Notes under the pieces: generated by a model | What the model saw: the letters and a program-made list of their open reading frames with translations, nothing else | The model's database searches: none | Told to the model about the DNA's origin: nothing | Position numbers and translations under genes: made by a program | NCBI RefSeq assembly: GCF_026013645.1 | Contig: NZ_CP110224.1 | Span: 1,240,001 to 1,304,000 of the forward strand | Length of the DNA: 64,000 nt | Origin: Virgibacillus natechei | Lineage (GTDB): Bacteria; Bacillota; Bacilli; Bacillales; Amphibacillaceae | Reading direction: 5' to 3' | Part shown: piece by piece, positions 18,001 through 26,166 of the stretch | Layout of the letters: each line of letters starts with the position of its first letter | Numbering within the stretch: position 1 is the first letter of the stretch

Positions 18001-18317
18001 AAGGAACGGCTAAATACTTGGAAGCAAGTGGCATTTCAACAACAAGCATGTTAAAAGATAAAGATGACTTGTTGCGTCATTGGAGAAATAGTGCGCCTCA
18101 TATTGTTCTCAACATTCCGAATCAGGGAAGAGAAAAAGAAAAGATTGGATTTTATATCCGTGAATTATCTGTACGTTATCAAATTCCTTATTTCACGAGT
18201 TTGGAAACATTACAAGCGATGACGGATTGGTTCAGAGACGAGACGATAGAGGAAACGCCTAGATCGTTACAATCTTATGTTCAGCACCTGATAAAGGATG
18301 TTCAAGCCGTACGATAA
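15072..18317 (+). CDS. carB: Carbamoyl-phosphate synthase large subunit, arginine-type
   Basis: It makes carbamoyl phosphate from bicarbonate, ammonia and two ATP. ATG at 15072 follows GGGAGGGAGC inside carA. The 1081 residues are two homologous ATP-grasp halves, each opening with the same phrase ([20 protein letters not shown] and [20 protein letters not shown] near residue 557), and a C-terminal MGS-like allosteric domain from about 940 ([20 protein letters not shown]). The second half has [13 protein letters not shown] and [13 protein letters not shown]. Located in the arginine cluster, it should serve arginine rather than pyrimidine synthesis. It is slightly longer than the B. subtilis arginine-specific CarB. 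Confidence 0.95.
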   Translation: [1081 protein letters not shown]

Positions 18318-18348
18318 AAATTACAATCACTAATAGGGGGGACATGAT

Positions 18349-19308
18349 ATGGGAAGATTGAAGCAAAACAAGTGGTCCCTCCAAACGGACCACTTGTTAA
18401 CGATAGCAGATTTAACAGGCGAGGCCATTATATATTTAATTGAAGAAGCCATTGTATTGAAAAAGCAACTCAAAGAGGGGATACCACACCCACATCTTAA
18501 AGGGAAAACACTGGGGATGATTTTTGAAAAGGCCTCAACCAGAACAAGGGTCTCCTTTGAAGTTGGGATGATGCAGCTTGGGGGACACGCATTATTTCTA
18601 AATTCAAAAGATATACAATTGGGAAGGGGGGAGACTGTATCTGATACAGCCCAGGTTATGTCTCGTTACGTGGATGTCTTAATGGTTCGAACGTTTGCTC
18701 ACGAGACGTTAGAAGTATTTTCCGAAGCTTCCTCCGTACCTGTTATTAACGGACTTACAGATCCTCATCATCCGACACAGGTCTTAGCTGATCTGATGAC
18801 AATTTATGAGAATAAAGGAAAACTAGAAGGATTGAAGATATGCTATGTTGGGGATGGAAACAATAATATGACCCATTCACTCCTACAAGCTGCCGCACTC
18901 ACAGGTATGCATATGGCCGTAGCAAGTCCAACAGGTTATGAACCGGATAATAGTATTTTTCAGCAAGCCAAAATTAAGGGGGAACAAACAGGGGCTGAGA
19001 TAAGCTATTATGAATCACCAATAGACGCAATTCAGCATGCTGATGTGGTTATCACTGACGTATGGGCAAGTATGGGAGAGGAAAATGAATTAGAAGAAAG
19101 AAAAAAATTGTTCCAACCATTTCAAGTGAATAAAGAGCTTACACAAAACGCAAAGCAAGATTACCTTTTCTTACATTGTTTGCCTGCACACCGTGAAGAG
19201 GAAGTAACAACAGAAATCATTGATGGTAAGCACTCTGTCGTCTTCGATGAAGCTGAAAATAGACTTCATGCACAAAAGGCGTTATTAACGTTATTGATGG
19301 GAAATTAA
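18349..19308 (+). CDS. argF: Ornithine carbamoyltransferase
   Basis: It joins carbamoyl phosphate and ornithine to citrulline. ATG at 18349 follows AATAGGGGGGAC. The 319 residues carry the carbamoyl-phosphate site [11 protein letters not shown] near 62-72, [32 protein letters not shown], and the ornithine-side [12 protein letters not shown] near 275. Family length is normal. It is the last gene of the operon, 31 bases after carB; argG and argH are not in the window. An anabolic role follows from the context. Confidence 0.95.
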   Translation: MGRLKQNKWSLQTDHLLTIADLTGEAIIYLIEEAIVLKKQLKEGIPHPHLKGKTLGMIFEKASTRTRVSFEVGMMQLGGHALFLNSKDIQLGRGETVSDTAQVMSRYVDVLMVRTFAHETLEVFSEASSVPVINGLTDPHHPTQVLADLMTIYENKGKLEGLKICYVGDGNNNMTHSLLQAAALTGMHMAVASPTGYEPDNSIFQQAKIKGEQTGAEISYYESPIDAIQHADVVITDVWASMGEENELEERKKLFQPFQVNKELTQNAKQDYLFLHCLPAHREEEVTTEIIDGKHSVVFDEAENRLHAQKALLTLLMGN

Positions 19309-19390
19309 TTTGGAGTGAATTTTTATGTGTGTTTTTGTATAATGATACGTAACAATTAATAAAAATACAAACAGTCGAAGAAGGAAGTAT

Positions 19391-19424
19391 TATTTAAGCA
19401 TTCGATTCGTATTTCCGGTTTTCC
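19391..19424. repeat. Degenerate copy of the S9 peptidase 3' end
   Basis: TTTAAGCATTCGATTCG then ATTTCCGGTTTTCC repeats, with a few changes, bases 19669-19705 inside the S9 peptidase gene, in the same orientation. It suggests a small duplication or a relic of a second peptidase gene. Confidence 0.45.
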
Positions 19425-19439
19425 ATCTTAGTAGAAAAA

Positions 19440-19592
19440 TTGATTATGTCCGTGTTTCAAGCAGAACTTGTTAAGGACTATCCTGATGATTTACGAGGGC
19501 ATAGTTGCTTGATTTTAAGTTTTGTTAATGGTAAAGCGGTTCATACTGTTTGTGGAATTCATAAAAAACCCGCATTGCCCAAAGGGAAGTTG
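19440..19592 (+). pseudogene. Fragment of a DUF4258-type gene
   Basis: The plus-strand frame reads FQAELVKDYPDDLRGHSCLI then LSFVNGKAVHTVCGIHK, the pattern of DUF4258 proteins (I-x-D-Y-P-x-D, P-x-H-V-V). Upstream helices are missing, no SD precedes it, and the C-terminus runs into the terminator stem. It is best read as a relic. Confidence 0.4.
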
Positions 19593-19601
19593 CGGGTTTT
19601 T
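19563..19601. terminator. Bidirectional terminator between argF and S9 peptidase
   Basis: AAAAAACCCGCA and TGCGGGTTTTT form the stem, with TTGCCC/AAGGGAA extending it. A-run and T-run on both sides allow it to end the arginine operon and the minus-strand peptidase. Confidence 0.85.
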
Positions 19602-19638
19602 CGTCTATTGAAATTAATTTGAATGAACAGCAAAGTAC

Positions 19639-21642
19639 TTATAAATACTTCTCAAACCAGCGGCCAATATGATTTAAGCGTTCGATTCTCATTTCCGGTT
19701 TTCCGCTTCGGCTTAGTTCGTGGCTTGCATCCGGAAAGCGGACGAATTCAACATTTTTGCGTAAATGCTTTAATGTGACAAACAGCTGCTCACCTTGTTC
19801 TATCGGACAACGGAAGTCCTTTTCGCCGTGCAGAATCAATAATGGTGTTTCTACATTTTCTGCATATTTCAATGGGGAGAAATTCCATAGTTTCTCAGGG
19901 TCTTCCATTAAATGTTTACCAAGTTCCCATTTGGTGAAGAAGTAGCCAATATCACTCACACCATAAAAACTTAACCAATTACTGATTGAACGTTGGGTTA
20001 CCGCTGCTTTAAAACGGTTCGTATGTCCAACGATCCAGTTGGTCATAAACCCGCCATAGCTTCCTCCGGTTACACCAAGCCGATTTTCATCAATAAAGCT
20101 GTAATTTTCCAGCACATAATCGACGGCGCTCATTAAGTCGGTAAAATCTTTCCCACCATAATCAGAGCGGACAGCGTCTACGAATTGTTGCCCGTAGCCA
20201 TGGCTTCCTCTTGGATTTGTGTACAGTACAACATATCCTTTTGCTGCAAGTAATTGCATTTCATGGAAGAATGCTTGGCCATACATGGCATGCGGACCAC
20301 CATGAACCTCTAATACAAAGGGATATTTCTTTCCTTCCTCAAAACCATATGGACGAAGGAGCCATCCTTGAATTTCCCAGCCATCATCTGCGGTTACGGT
20401 CAATGTTTCTGGTTCAGCAATAGATACTTCATCTAAAAACGTGGCATTCGCATTGGTTAGCCGCTTCAATTCAGATTCACTGTTCAGCTGATAAAAGTTA
20501 CATGGATTTGTTGGTGTATTGATCCCGAGGATAAACGTTTCAGCTCCTGGATCATAAGAAAATCCAAATACATGGTTATCATCCTTATAAAGTAGTTTCA
20601 AATCACTGTCCAATGTAACTTGATACAATCCTGTAGCTCCAAAATCAGTAGCAATAAAGAAGAGATGTTTTTCATCTTTTGCCCAAATTGGTCCTGTAGT
20701 GGATTGGCCTAATTTTATGTCTCCAATCATTGCATCACCAAGTTGGATATCCCATTCTTCGCTCAGACAGGTACGTTCTTTTGTCTTGACATCGAATATA
20801 TAGAGCTCATTTAACGTCGCTCCATCATACACATACTCATGACCGAAACTAGCAATCTTATCTCCATTTGGTGAAAAGCTTGCGTTATGGTAGGCTCCTT
20901 CCCCGTTTGTAAGCTTAGTGATATCTTTTGTTGTTCGATTTAACAAAAATAGATCACTGATCAACTCATAATCAGCATCTTTGTTTAAATTGCCAGCAAA
21001 CAATACGAGGTTTCCATCAGGCGAAATATCCAGATATCCATGATCCGTATCATCCGAGGTTAGTTGGGTGAATGTTTCCTTCTCCATATCAAATAAAACA
21101 AGTTGTGAACGCTTGTTGCTATGAAATCCATTTGCATCGGATTTATATTTTAGGCGATTGATAATAAGTGGCTGCTTTTTCTTTTCTTCCGCTTCTTTTT
21201 GGCGCTCTTCTTTTGATTGTTCTTTTTGACTATGAACATCATCGTCGGCTTCTAAGGAAGCACTAAAAATAATGTGTTTTCCATCCTTCGACCAATTAGG
21301 TTTTCCTGCACCATTCTTAAACGTTGTTAGCTGCCTTGCTTCGCCGCCGTCCGTATGTAGAATCCATAATTGAGGTAAACCGCTTCGGTTGGATTGGAAT
21401 ACGACCTGTTTTCCATCAGGTGAAAAGCGTGGATTACTATTTTTTACGTCACCAAACGTCCATTGCTGTGCTTCACTATCATTTACATGTTGGAAAAATA
21501 AGTGGGACTCATACTCTTTCTTATCGTTAATAGTTGTTGATACATAACTATAGGTGGATCCATCTGGTGAGAACCGTGGATCACTAAATACCTCTAGCTT
21601 TGTAAAATCCTCTGCTTTTATTGCGCGTTTTGAATTGGACAT
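19639..21642 (-). CDS. S9 family prolyl-oligopeptidase-like (acylaminoacyl) peptidase
   Basis: A 667-residue cytoplasmic serine peptidase. The N-terminal 380 residues form a TolB/WD40-like beta-propeller (recurring NPRFSPDGKQVVF, LDISPDGNLVLF, ASFSPNGDKIASF) that screens substrates. The C-terminal alpha/beta hydrolase domain has the HGGPHAMYG oxyanion loop, nucleophile GGSYGGFMTNW near 525, acid Asp in GEKDFRCP near 606 and His in DASHELSRSG near 638. ATG at 21642 follows TAGGAGGC. No signal peptide. It probably recycles short or N-acylated peptides. Confidence 0.92.
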   Translation of the reverse strand: MSNSKRAIKAEDFTKLEVFSDPRFSPDGSTYSYVSTTINDKKEYESHLFFQHVNDSEAQQWTFGDVKNSNPRFSPDGKQVVFQSNRSGLPQLWILHTDGGEARQLTTFKNGAGKPNWSKDGKHIIFSASLEADDDVHSQKEQSKEERQKEAEEKKKQPLIINRLKYKSDANGFHSNKRSQLVLFDMEKETFTQLTSDDTDHGYLDISPDGNLVLFAGNLNKDADYELISDLFLLNRTTKDITKLTNGEGAYHNASFSPNGDKIASFGHEYVYDGATLNELYIFDVKTKERTCLSEEWDIQLGDAMIGDIKLGQSTTGPIWAKDEKHLFFIATDFGATGLYQVTLDSDLKLLYKDDNHVFGFSYDPGAETFILGINTPTNPCNFYQLNSESELKRLTNANATFLDEVSIAEPETLTVTADDGWEIQGWLLRPYGFEEGKKYPFVLEVHGGPHAMYGQAFFHEMQLLAAKGYVVLYTNPRGSHGYGQQFVDAVRSDYGGKDFTDLMSAVDYVLENYSFIDENRLGVTGGSYGGFMTNWIVGHTNRFKAAVTQRSISNWLSFYGVSDIGYFFTKWELGKHLMEDPEKLWNFSPLKYAENVETPLLILHGEKDFRCPIEQGEQLFVTLKHLRKNVEFVRFPDASHELSRSGKPEMRIERLNHIGRWFEKYL

Positions 21643-21829
21643 TAATAGCCTCCTAAAGTTAAAAAGAATTTTCTGAAGTTTGGTTCATTGTAAACTATTT
21701 CGAGTTACGAATCAATTAGATTGCCAGATTTTTGGTAGCTATTATCCACCAGCCCAAATCCATTTCGGTTGTAAGCGATCCCTACACGAAACGGTTAAAT
21801 AACATGGGTGAATTTTCAGCTAATTGATC

Positions 21830-21866
21830 AAAAAAAGAAACCTTTCGTTACGAATAACAAAAGGTT
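21830..21866 (-). terminator. Terminator of the D-amino acid transaminase gene
   Basis: On the minus strand AACCTTTTGTTATTCG folds back on CGTAACGAAAGGTT, followed by TCTTTTTTT. The stop codon of the gene lies at the hairpin base. Bases 21643-21829 hold only the leader of the peptidase. Confidence 0.75.
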
Positions 21867-22743
21867 AGACATTGTGCTTGACATTGGTGTCTTTAATCGC
21901 TGCATCTTCCTCATATGCTTTCTGTAGTTGCTTTGTAATCTTTCCAGGTTTTCCATCAGCAATTTGCTTATTGTCAACTTTTATAATAGGTGTAACTTCG
22001 GAAGTGCTGCTAGTTAAGAATAGTTCATCTGCGTTAGAAATGTCTTCGATTGTAAATCCTTCTTCATTAAAAGGAATAGCGAGATCGTCAACAAACTTTT
22101 CAATACGCATACGAACACAACCGTGCAAAATTTTAGTTGTCGTAGGATGTGTGTAAATCGTTCCATTTTTAACCAGATAGACATTAGATGCACTACATTC
22201 TGTCACAAATCCGTCCTTGTGCAGGATAGCTTCATAGCAACCATTTTCTTTAGCTGTCTGTTTGGCGAGTACATTTGGTAAAAGGTTTAAACTTTTAATA
22301 TAGCAATAATCCCAGCGAGCATCGTGTTCGGTAGTGGCAGAGACACCCGTTTCAAGGTTTTTAATATTACGTGGTAAATCCTGGATATATGCATACATAT
22401 TTGCAGGTGTATCTACTGGGAAAACATGATCACGCGGTGCTGAGCCACGGGTTAATTGTAAATAAAGTTTTCCATCTACAGTCATATCATTTTGCACCAA
22501 TAATTTAATCAAATTATTGGTTAATTCTTCTTTGGATACCGTAAGTTCAATCTTTATGGCTTCTGCAGAGCGGTAAAGGCGATCAATATGCTCTTCCAGT
22601 AAATAATAAGCTCCGTTATAGATTCGAACGACTTCATATACGCCATCCCCAAATTGTAGACCACGTTCTTCATATGGGTATGTTAATTCATCACGGTGTG
22701 TAAACCTGGATTGCGTTAAAATAATTGGATAAATGGACATCAT
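21865..22743 (-). CDS. dat: D-amino acid (D-alanine) aminotransferase
   Basis: A fold-type IV PLP transaminase that makes D-glutamate from D-alanine for peptidoglycan. The 292 residues begin YPIILTQSRF and have EERGLQFGDGVYEVVRIYNG, the PLP Lys in CYIKSLNLLPNVLAK near residue 149, and EAILHKDGFVTECSASNVYL. These match Dat of bacilli rather than branched-chain transaminases. Two ATGs in a row occur at 22743 and 22740; the SD is GGAGGA. The last 20 residues (EDAAIKDTNVKHNV) are a variable tail. Confidence 0.9.
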   Translation of the reverse strand: MMSIYPIILTQSRFTHRDELTYPYEERGLQFGDGVYEVVRIYNGAYYLLEEHIDRLYRSAEAIKIELTVSKEELTNNLIKLLVQNDMTVDGKLYLQLTRGSAPRDHVFPVDTPANMYAYIQDLPRNIKNLETGVSATTEHDARWDYCYIKSLNLLPNVLAKQTAKENGCYEAILHKDGFVTECSASNVYLVKNGTIYTHPTTTKILHGCVRMRIEKFVDDLAIPFNEEGFTIEDISNADELFLTSSTSEVTPIIKVDNKQIADGKPGKITKQLQKAYEEDAAIKDTNVKHNV

Positions 22744-22821
22744 TCAATCCTCCTTAAAACATTGTTACTATTTTATATCTAATTTTTCGAATTGTAAATA
22801 GACTATAGATCTAATTTACCA

Positions 22822-22860
22822 GTTTAACAGAAATTCGACTAAATACGGCACGTCCTTGAG
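22822..22860. repeat. Dispersed repeat A, short copy
   Basis: GTTTAACAGAAATTCGAC followed by TAAATACGGCACGTCCTTGA matches the opening of the copies at 42206 and 9403. Confidence 0.5.
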
Positions 22861-22908
22861 ACAAAATCGCGATTTACTACAAAATTTGTTAAAAAGTGAT
22901 TTTTTCTA

Positions 22909-22937
22909 TTGCTTTGAATGTAAAAACTTGTTATAGT
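22909..22937 (+). promoter_or_regulatory. Probable promoter of tRNA-Gly
   Basis: TTGCTT (22909-22914) and TATAGT (22932-22937) are 17 bases apart, about 75 bases before the tRNA. The transcript would carry a leader that has to be trimmed. Confidence 0.45.
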
Positions 22938-23012
22938 TAAAAGTACATTAACAAATGAGTTACACAATACATATTGAGTCATGAACCAATTTAAATTAGT
23001 TTTTACAGCGAT

Positions 23013-23086
23013 GCGGGTGTAGTTTAGTGGTAAAACCTCAGCCTTCCAAGCTGATGATGTGGGTTCGATTCCCATCACCCGCTCCA
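23013..23086 (+). tRNA. tRNA-Gly (anticodon TCC)
   Basis: The 74-base sequence folds as a complete cloverleaf: acceptor GCGGGTG pairs with CACCCGC, the D arm contains AGTTTAGTGGTAAAACC, anticodon loop CTTCCAA gives TCC (23045-23047), and the T arm has GGTTCGATTCC. The CCA end is encoded. It reads GGA/GGG-type glycine codons. It stands alone with its own terminator. Confidence 0.97.
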
Positions 23087-23098
23087 TACATAAGTCTT

Positions 23099-23141
23099 AA
23101 CGCAGTGTTTCGTAATTAGCTTACGAAATGTTGCGTTTTTT
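23099..23141 (+). terminator. Terminator of tRNA-Gly
   Basis: AACGCA(GTG)TTTCGTAA and TTACGAAA(TGT)TGCGTT make a long stem followed by TTTTTT. Confidence 0.85.
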
Positions 23142-23234
23142 ATTTCTATTATCTATATCTACTGCTTTACTTGAATTTTATGTTTTGACCATAGTATTCT
23201 TAAAGTACTAAACTACTGAATTTGAGGGGTTTTC

Positions 23235-24938
23235 ATGAAAAAACTATTACAACAATTAAAACAATTAGATAATAAGAGCTATAAAGCTTATAAAGATGTG
23301 CAGGGGCATTATAGTCATGATGATTATGAGTTATATATAGATTATGTTCAGGGCGACCCTTTTGCGACGCCATCGAAAATAAGGGTTGTAATTGGGCGGC
23401 ATAAGCGCTCGGTAAAAACCGATTGGTTGCAGTCCTATTCAAGAAAAACCGCTACTGAAAATATAATTGCCCATACAGTTGGCAAAGCTATTGCTAATCA
23501 CCAATTCTCTATAAAAGGAACCGGTAAAAGTGGAGCAATCCTGTTTGATAGTCCAGGCCAAGAAGTTCTTGAACGGAGTGCTGTTCAAATAACTTCCGAA
23601 TCGATTACCGTTTGTATTTCCGTAGGACTTCCTGCAAACGGACGAAAAATTAATGGAAGAGAAGCAGAAAAGTTATTTGCTCAAGCAATACCAACGATTA
23701 TTCAAAATTCCATTTTTACTATTACAGATAAACAAATTGTTAAAGCCATAAAACTGGCCGATCAACAGGATGCCATCCGTTTAGAAATGCAGCAAAACAA
23801 TTGGATTTCTTTTATTGCAAATGGATCTATTCTCCCAAGGGCAAGTGGTGTCAGTAATCGTCCGTTACAAAAAGCAATTCCGTTTCACAGCCCATCAGAA
23901 AATGAGGTGTCTATTGATATTCCTCACCAAATAGAACCTATTAAAGGAATGGCAATTAAGAAAGGTATAACCTTGATTGTTGGCGGTGGTTATCATGGAA
24001 AAAGTACCTTGTTACAGGGGATTGAACGTGGTGTTTATTCCCATGTAGAAGGAGATGGCCGTGAGTATGTATTAACAGATCCTGATGCCGTGAAAATCCG
24101 TGCAGAGGATGGAAGAAAGATTACAGGTGTGAATATTTCACCATTTATTAATAATTTACCACACGGACAAGATACACAATTCTTCTCCACGGAAAACGCG
24201 AGTGGAAGTACATCACAATCAGCTAATGTGATGGAGGCGCTCGAAGTCGGTGCAACGACCTTGTTAATCGATGAAGATACGAGCGCAACAAACTTTATGA
24301 TTCGAGATCATCGTATGCAGCAATTGGTGGTTAGCGATAAGGAACCAATTACTCCTTTCATTGATAAAGTAAAACAAATGCGCGATCAGCTTGATGTATC
24401 GACAGTTCTTGTGATGGGTGGTTCCGGTGATTATTTTGCAGTAGCGGACTCCGTTATTATGATGGAGGCATATGCCCCTCATAACGTAACGACTCAGGCT
24501 AGGGATATCATGGAAGCATATCCATTAGAACGTGATACGTTATCAGAAGATGCATTTGGATCGATAACCAATCGGTATTTCAAGCAAAACACCTTGCAAA
24601 CAAAAAAGGGGAATCGTTCGAAGACGCAAGCTAGAGGATTATCGAAAATTAGTATGGGAAGAATCGATATCGAATTTGATGATACCGAACAATTAGTGGA
24701 TCCTTCGCAAACGCGAATGATTGCGGAAATCATTCAATATTTGGATCGGCCAAATGCCCTGCAACGTAAATCATTAAATGAACTCCTAACAGAACTGGAA
24801 CAGCAAATAGATACCCGGGGGCTGGCTTCGTTTACGACGTTTAAGAATCAACATCCTGGCGATATTGCTCGGCCACGCCGCTATGAAATCGCTGCTGTAT
24901 TAAATCGAATCCGTACAGCAAACGTTAACCAAAAATAG
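23235..24938 (+). CDS. ABC-class ATPase domain protein (PF09818 type)
   Basis: ATG at 23235 follows TTGAGGGG. The 567 residues match the ABC_ATPase family of uncharacterised soluble proteins: N-terminal IRVVIGRHKRSVKTDWL, a P-loop GGGYHGKSTLLQGIERGVY near residue 250, SHVEGDGREYVLTDPDA, INNLPHGQDTQFFSTENASG with a signature-like region, and Walker B-like ATTLLIDEDTSATNFMIRD near 345. No membrane segments, so it is not a transporter. Its biological role is not established; the downstream queG is 15 bases away and may share the transcript. Confidence 0.85.
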   Translation: MKKLLQQLKQLDNKSYKAYKDVQGHYSHDDYELYIDYVQGDPFATPSKIRVVIGRHKRSVKTDWLQSYSRKTATENIIAHTVGKAIANHQFSIKGTGKSGAILFDSPGQEVLERSAVQITSESITVCISVGLPANGRKINGREAEKLFAQAIPTIIQNSIFTITDKQIVKAIKLADQQDAIRLEMQQNNWISFIANGSILPRASGVSNRPLQKAIPFHSPSENEVSIDIPHQIEPIKGMAIKKGITLIVGGGYHGKSTLLQGIERGVYSHVEGDGREYVLTDPDAVKIRAEDGRKITGVNISPFINNLPHGQDTQFFSTENASGSTSQSANVMEALEVGATTLLIDEDTSATNFMIRDHRMQQLVVSDKEPITPFIDKVKQMRDQLDVSTVLVMGGSGDYFAVADSVIMMEAYAPHNVTTQARDIMEAYPLERDTLSEDAFGSITNRYFKQNTLQTKKGNRSKTQARGLSKISMGRIDIEFDDTEQLVDPSQTRMIAEIIQYLDRPNALQRKSLNELLTELEQQIDTRGLASFTTFKNQHPGDIARPRRYEIAAVLNRIRTANVNQK

Positions 24939-24953
24939 AAGGGGAGGGTTTTT

Positions 24954-26099
24954 ATGAATACCGAACAACTTAAACAGGAAATTATCGACTATAGTAAAGA
25001 AATTGGTATTGATAAAATTGGCTTTGCCTCTGCAGATGTATTTGGTGAATTAAGAGAACGCCTGAGACGTCAACAGGAACTAAAGTATCAATCAGGCTTT
25101 GAAAAAGGAACGATTGAAGAACGAACAGAACCAGAGCGCTTATTACCTGAAGCGCAGTCCATTATTTCAATTGCTATAGCCTATCCATCTCGTATGAAAG
25201 ATGCACCAAAGAGTACGAAAGAAGAACGGAGGGGGCTTTTCGCGCGGGCATCATGGGGAACGGATTATCACACGGTTTTACGCGATCGCCTGAGAAAATT
25301 GGAAGCTTTTATCAAGGAGAAAGTTCCAGATGTGCAAAATAAATTAATGGTTGATACGGGAGAACTTTCGGATCGAGCAGTGGCGGAACGCGCTGGAATT
25401 GGATTCAGTGGTAAAAACACTTCCATCATAACGCCTGAGTTCGGTTCTTATGTCTATCTCGGTGAATTAATGACGAATGTTCCATTTATCCCAGACGACC
25501 CGGTTGACGATAGTTGCGGGGAATGCACAAAATGTATTGATGCTTGTCCTACAGGTGCTATCGTTGAAGGTGGGCAATTAAATGCACAGCGGTGTATCGC
25601 ATTTTTGACACAAACAAAGGATTATTTACCAGACGAATTCCGTACAAAAATCGGGAATCGTGTCTATGGTTGTGATACCTGTCAATTAGTCTGTCCGAAA
25701 AATAAAAAGGTCGATTTTCATAATCATCCAGAACTTGAACCTGAGCACGATGTTGCTAAGCCAAAACTTAAACCAATGTTACGTATTTCCAATCGTGAAT
25801 TTAAAGAAACATTTGGCCATATAGCTGGATCCTGGAGGGGAAAAAAGCCTCTACAGCGTAATGCACTAATTGCCCTTGGGCATTATAAGGATAAGACCGC
25901 TGTTGAAGAGATGATTGCTGTCATGAATAATGATCCACGACCAGTAATCCGGGGGACAGCTGGATGGTCATTAGGGAAAATTGGTACAGAAGAAGCTTAC
26001 GAAGCCATTACTATTGCAATGAAAAATGAAACGGATGTGGGTGTGCTGTATGAAATGCAGAAAGGACTTGATTTTCGACAGGAACTATCTATGAAGTAA
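24954..26099 (+). CDS. queG: Epoxyqueuosine reductase
   Basis: It reduces epoxyqueuosine to queuosine in tRNA with a cobalamin cofactor and two [4Fe-4S] clusters. ATG at 24954 follows GAAGGGGAGGG. In 381 residues: ARASWGTDYHTVLRDRL near 100, VDTGELSDRAVAERAG, then ferredoxin-type Cys runs CGECTKCIDACPTGAI and GCDTCQLVCPKNKK (about 190-250), and a C-terminal HEAT-like extension from about 300 (AVEEMIAVMNNDPRPVIRGT). All eight cluster Cys are present. Confidence 0.95.
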   Translation: MNTEQLKQEIIDYSKEIGIDKIGFASADVFGELRERLRRQQELKYQSGFEKGTIEERTEPERLLPEAQSIISIAIAYPSRMKDAPKSTKEERRGLFARASWGTDYHTVLRDRLRKLEAFIKEKVPDVQNKLMVDTGELSDRAVAERAGIGFSGKNTSIITPEFGSYVYLGELMTNVPFIPDDPVDDSCGECTKCIDACPTGAIVEGGQLNAQRCIAFLTQTKDYLPDEFRTKIGNRVYGCDTCQLVCPKNKKVDFHNHPELEPEHDVAKPKLKPMLRISNREFKETFGHIAGSWRGKKPLQRNALIALGHYKDKTAVEEMIAVMNNDPRPVIRGTAGWSLGKIGTEEAYEAITIAMKNETDVGVLYEMQKGLDFRQELSMK

Positions 26100-26131
26100 A
26101 TTTTATTCTTAAAAGAAATACTTTGCCAAGC

Positions 26132-26162
26132 ATCCTCTCCATATATTCATAATGGAGGGGAT
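26132..26162 (+). promoter_or_regulatory. SD-sequestering hairpin before the Amidase_6 gene
   Basis: ATCCTCTCCAT (26132-26142) pairs over 11 positions with ATGGAGGGGAT (26152-26162), one of them a G-U pair, around a nine-base loop. The 3' arm contains the whole SD GGAGGGG for the ATG at 26167. Translation should be limited unless the stem opens. Confidence 0.55.
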
Positions 26163-26166
26163 TTTA

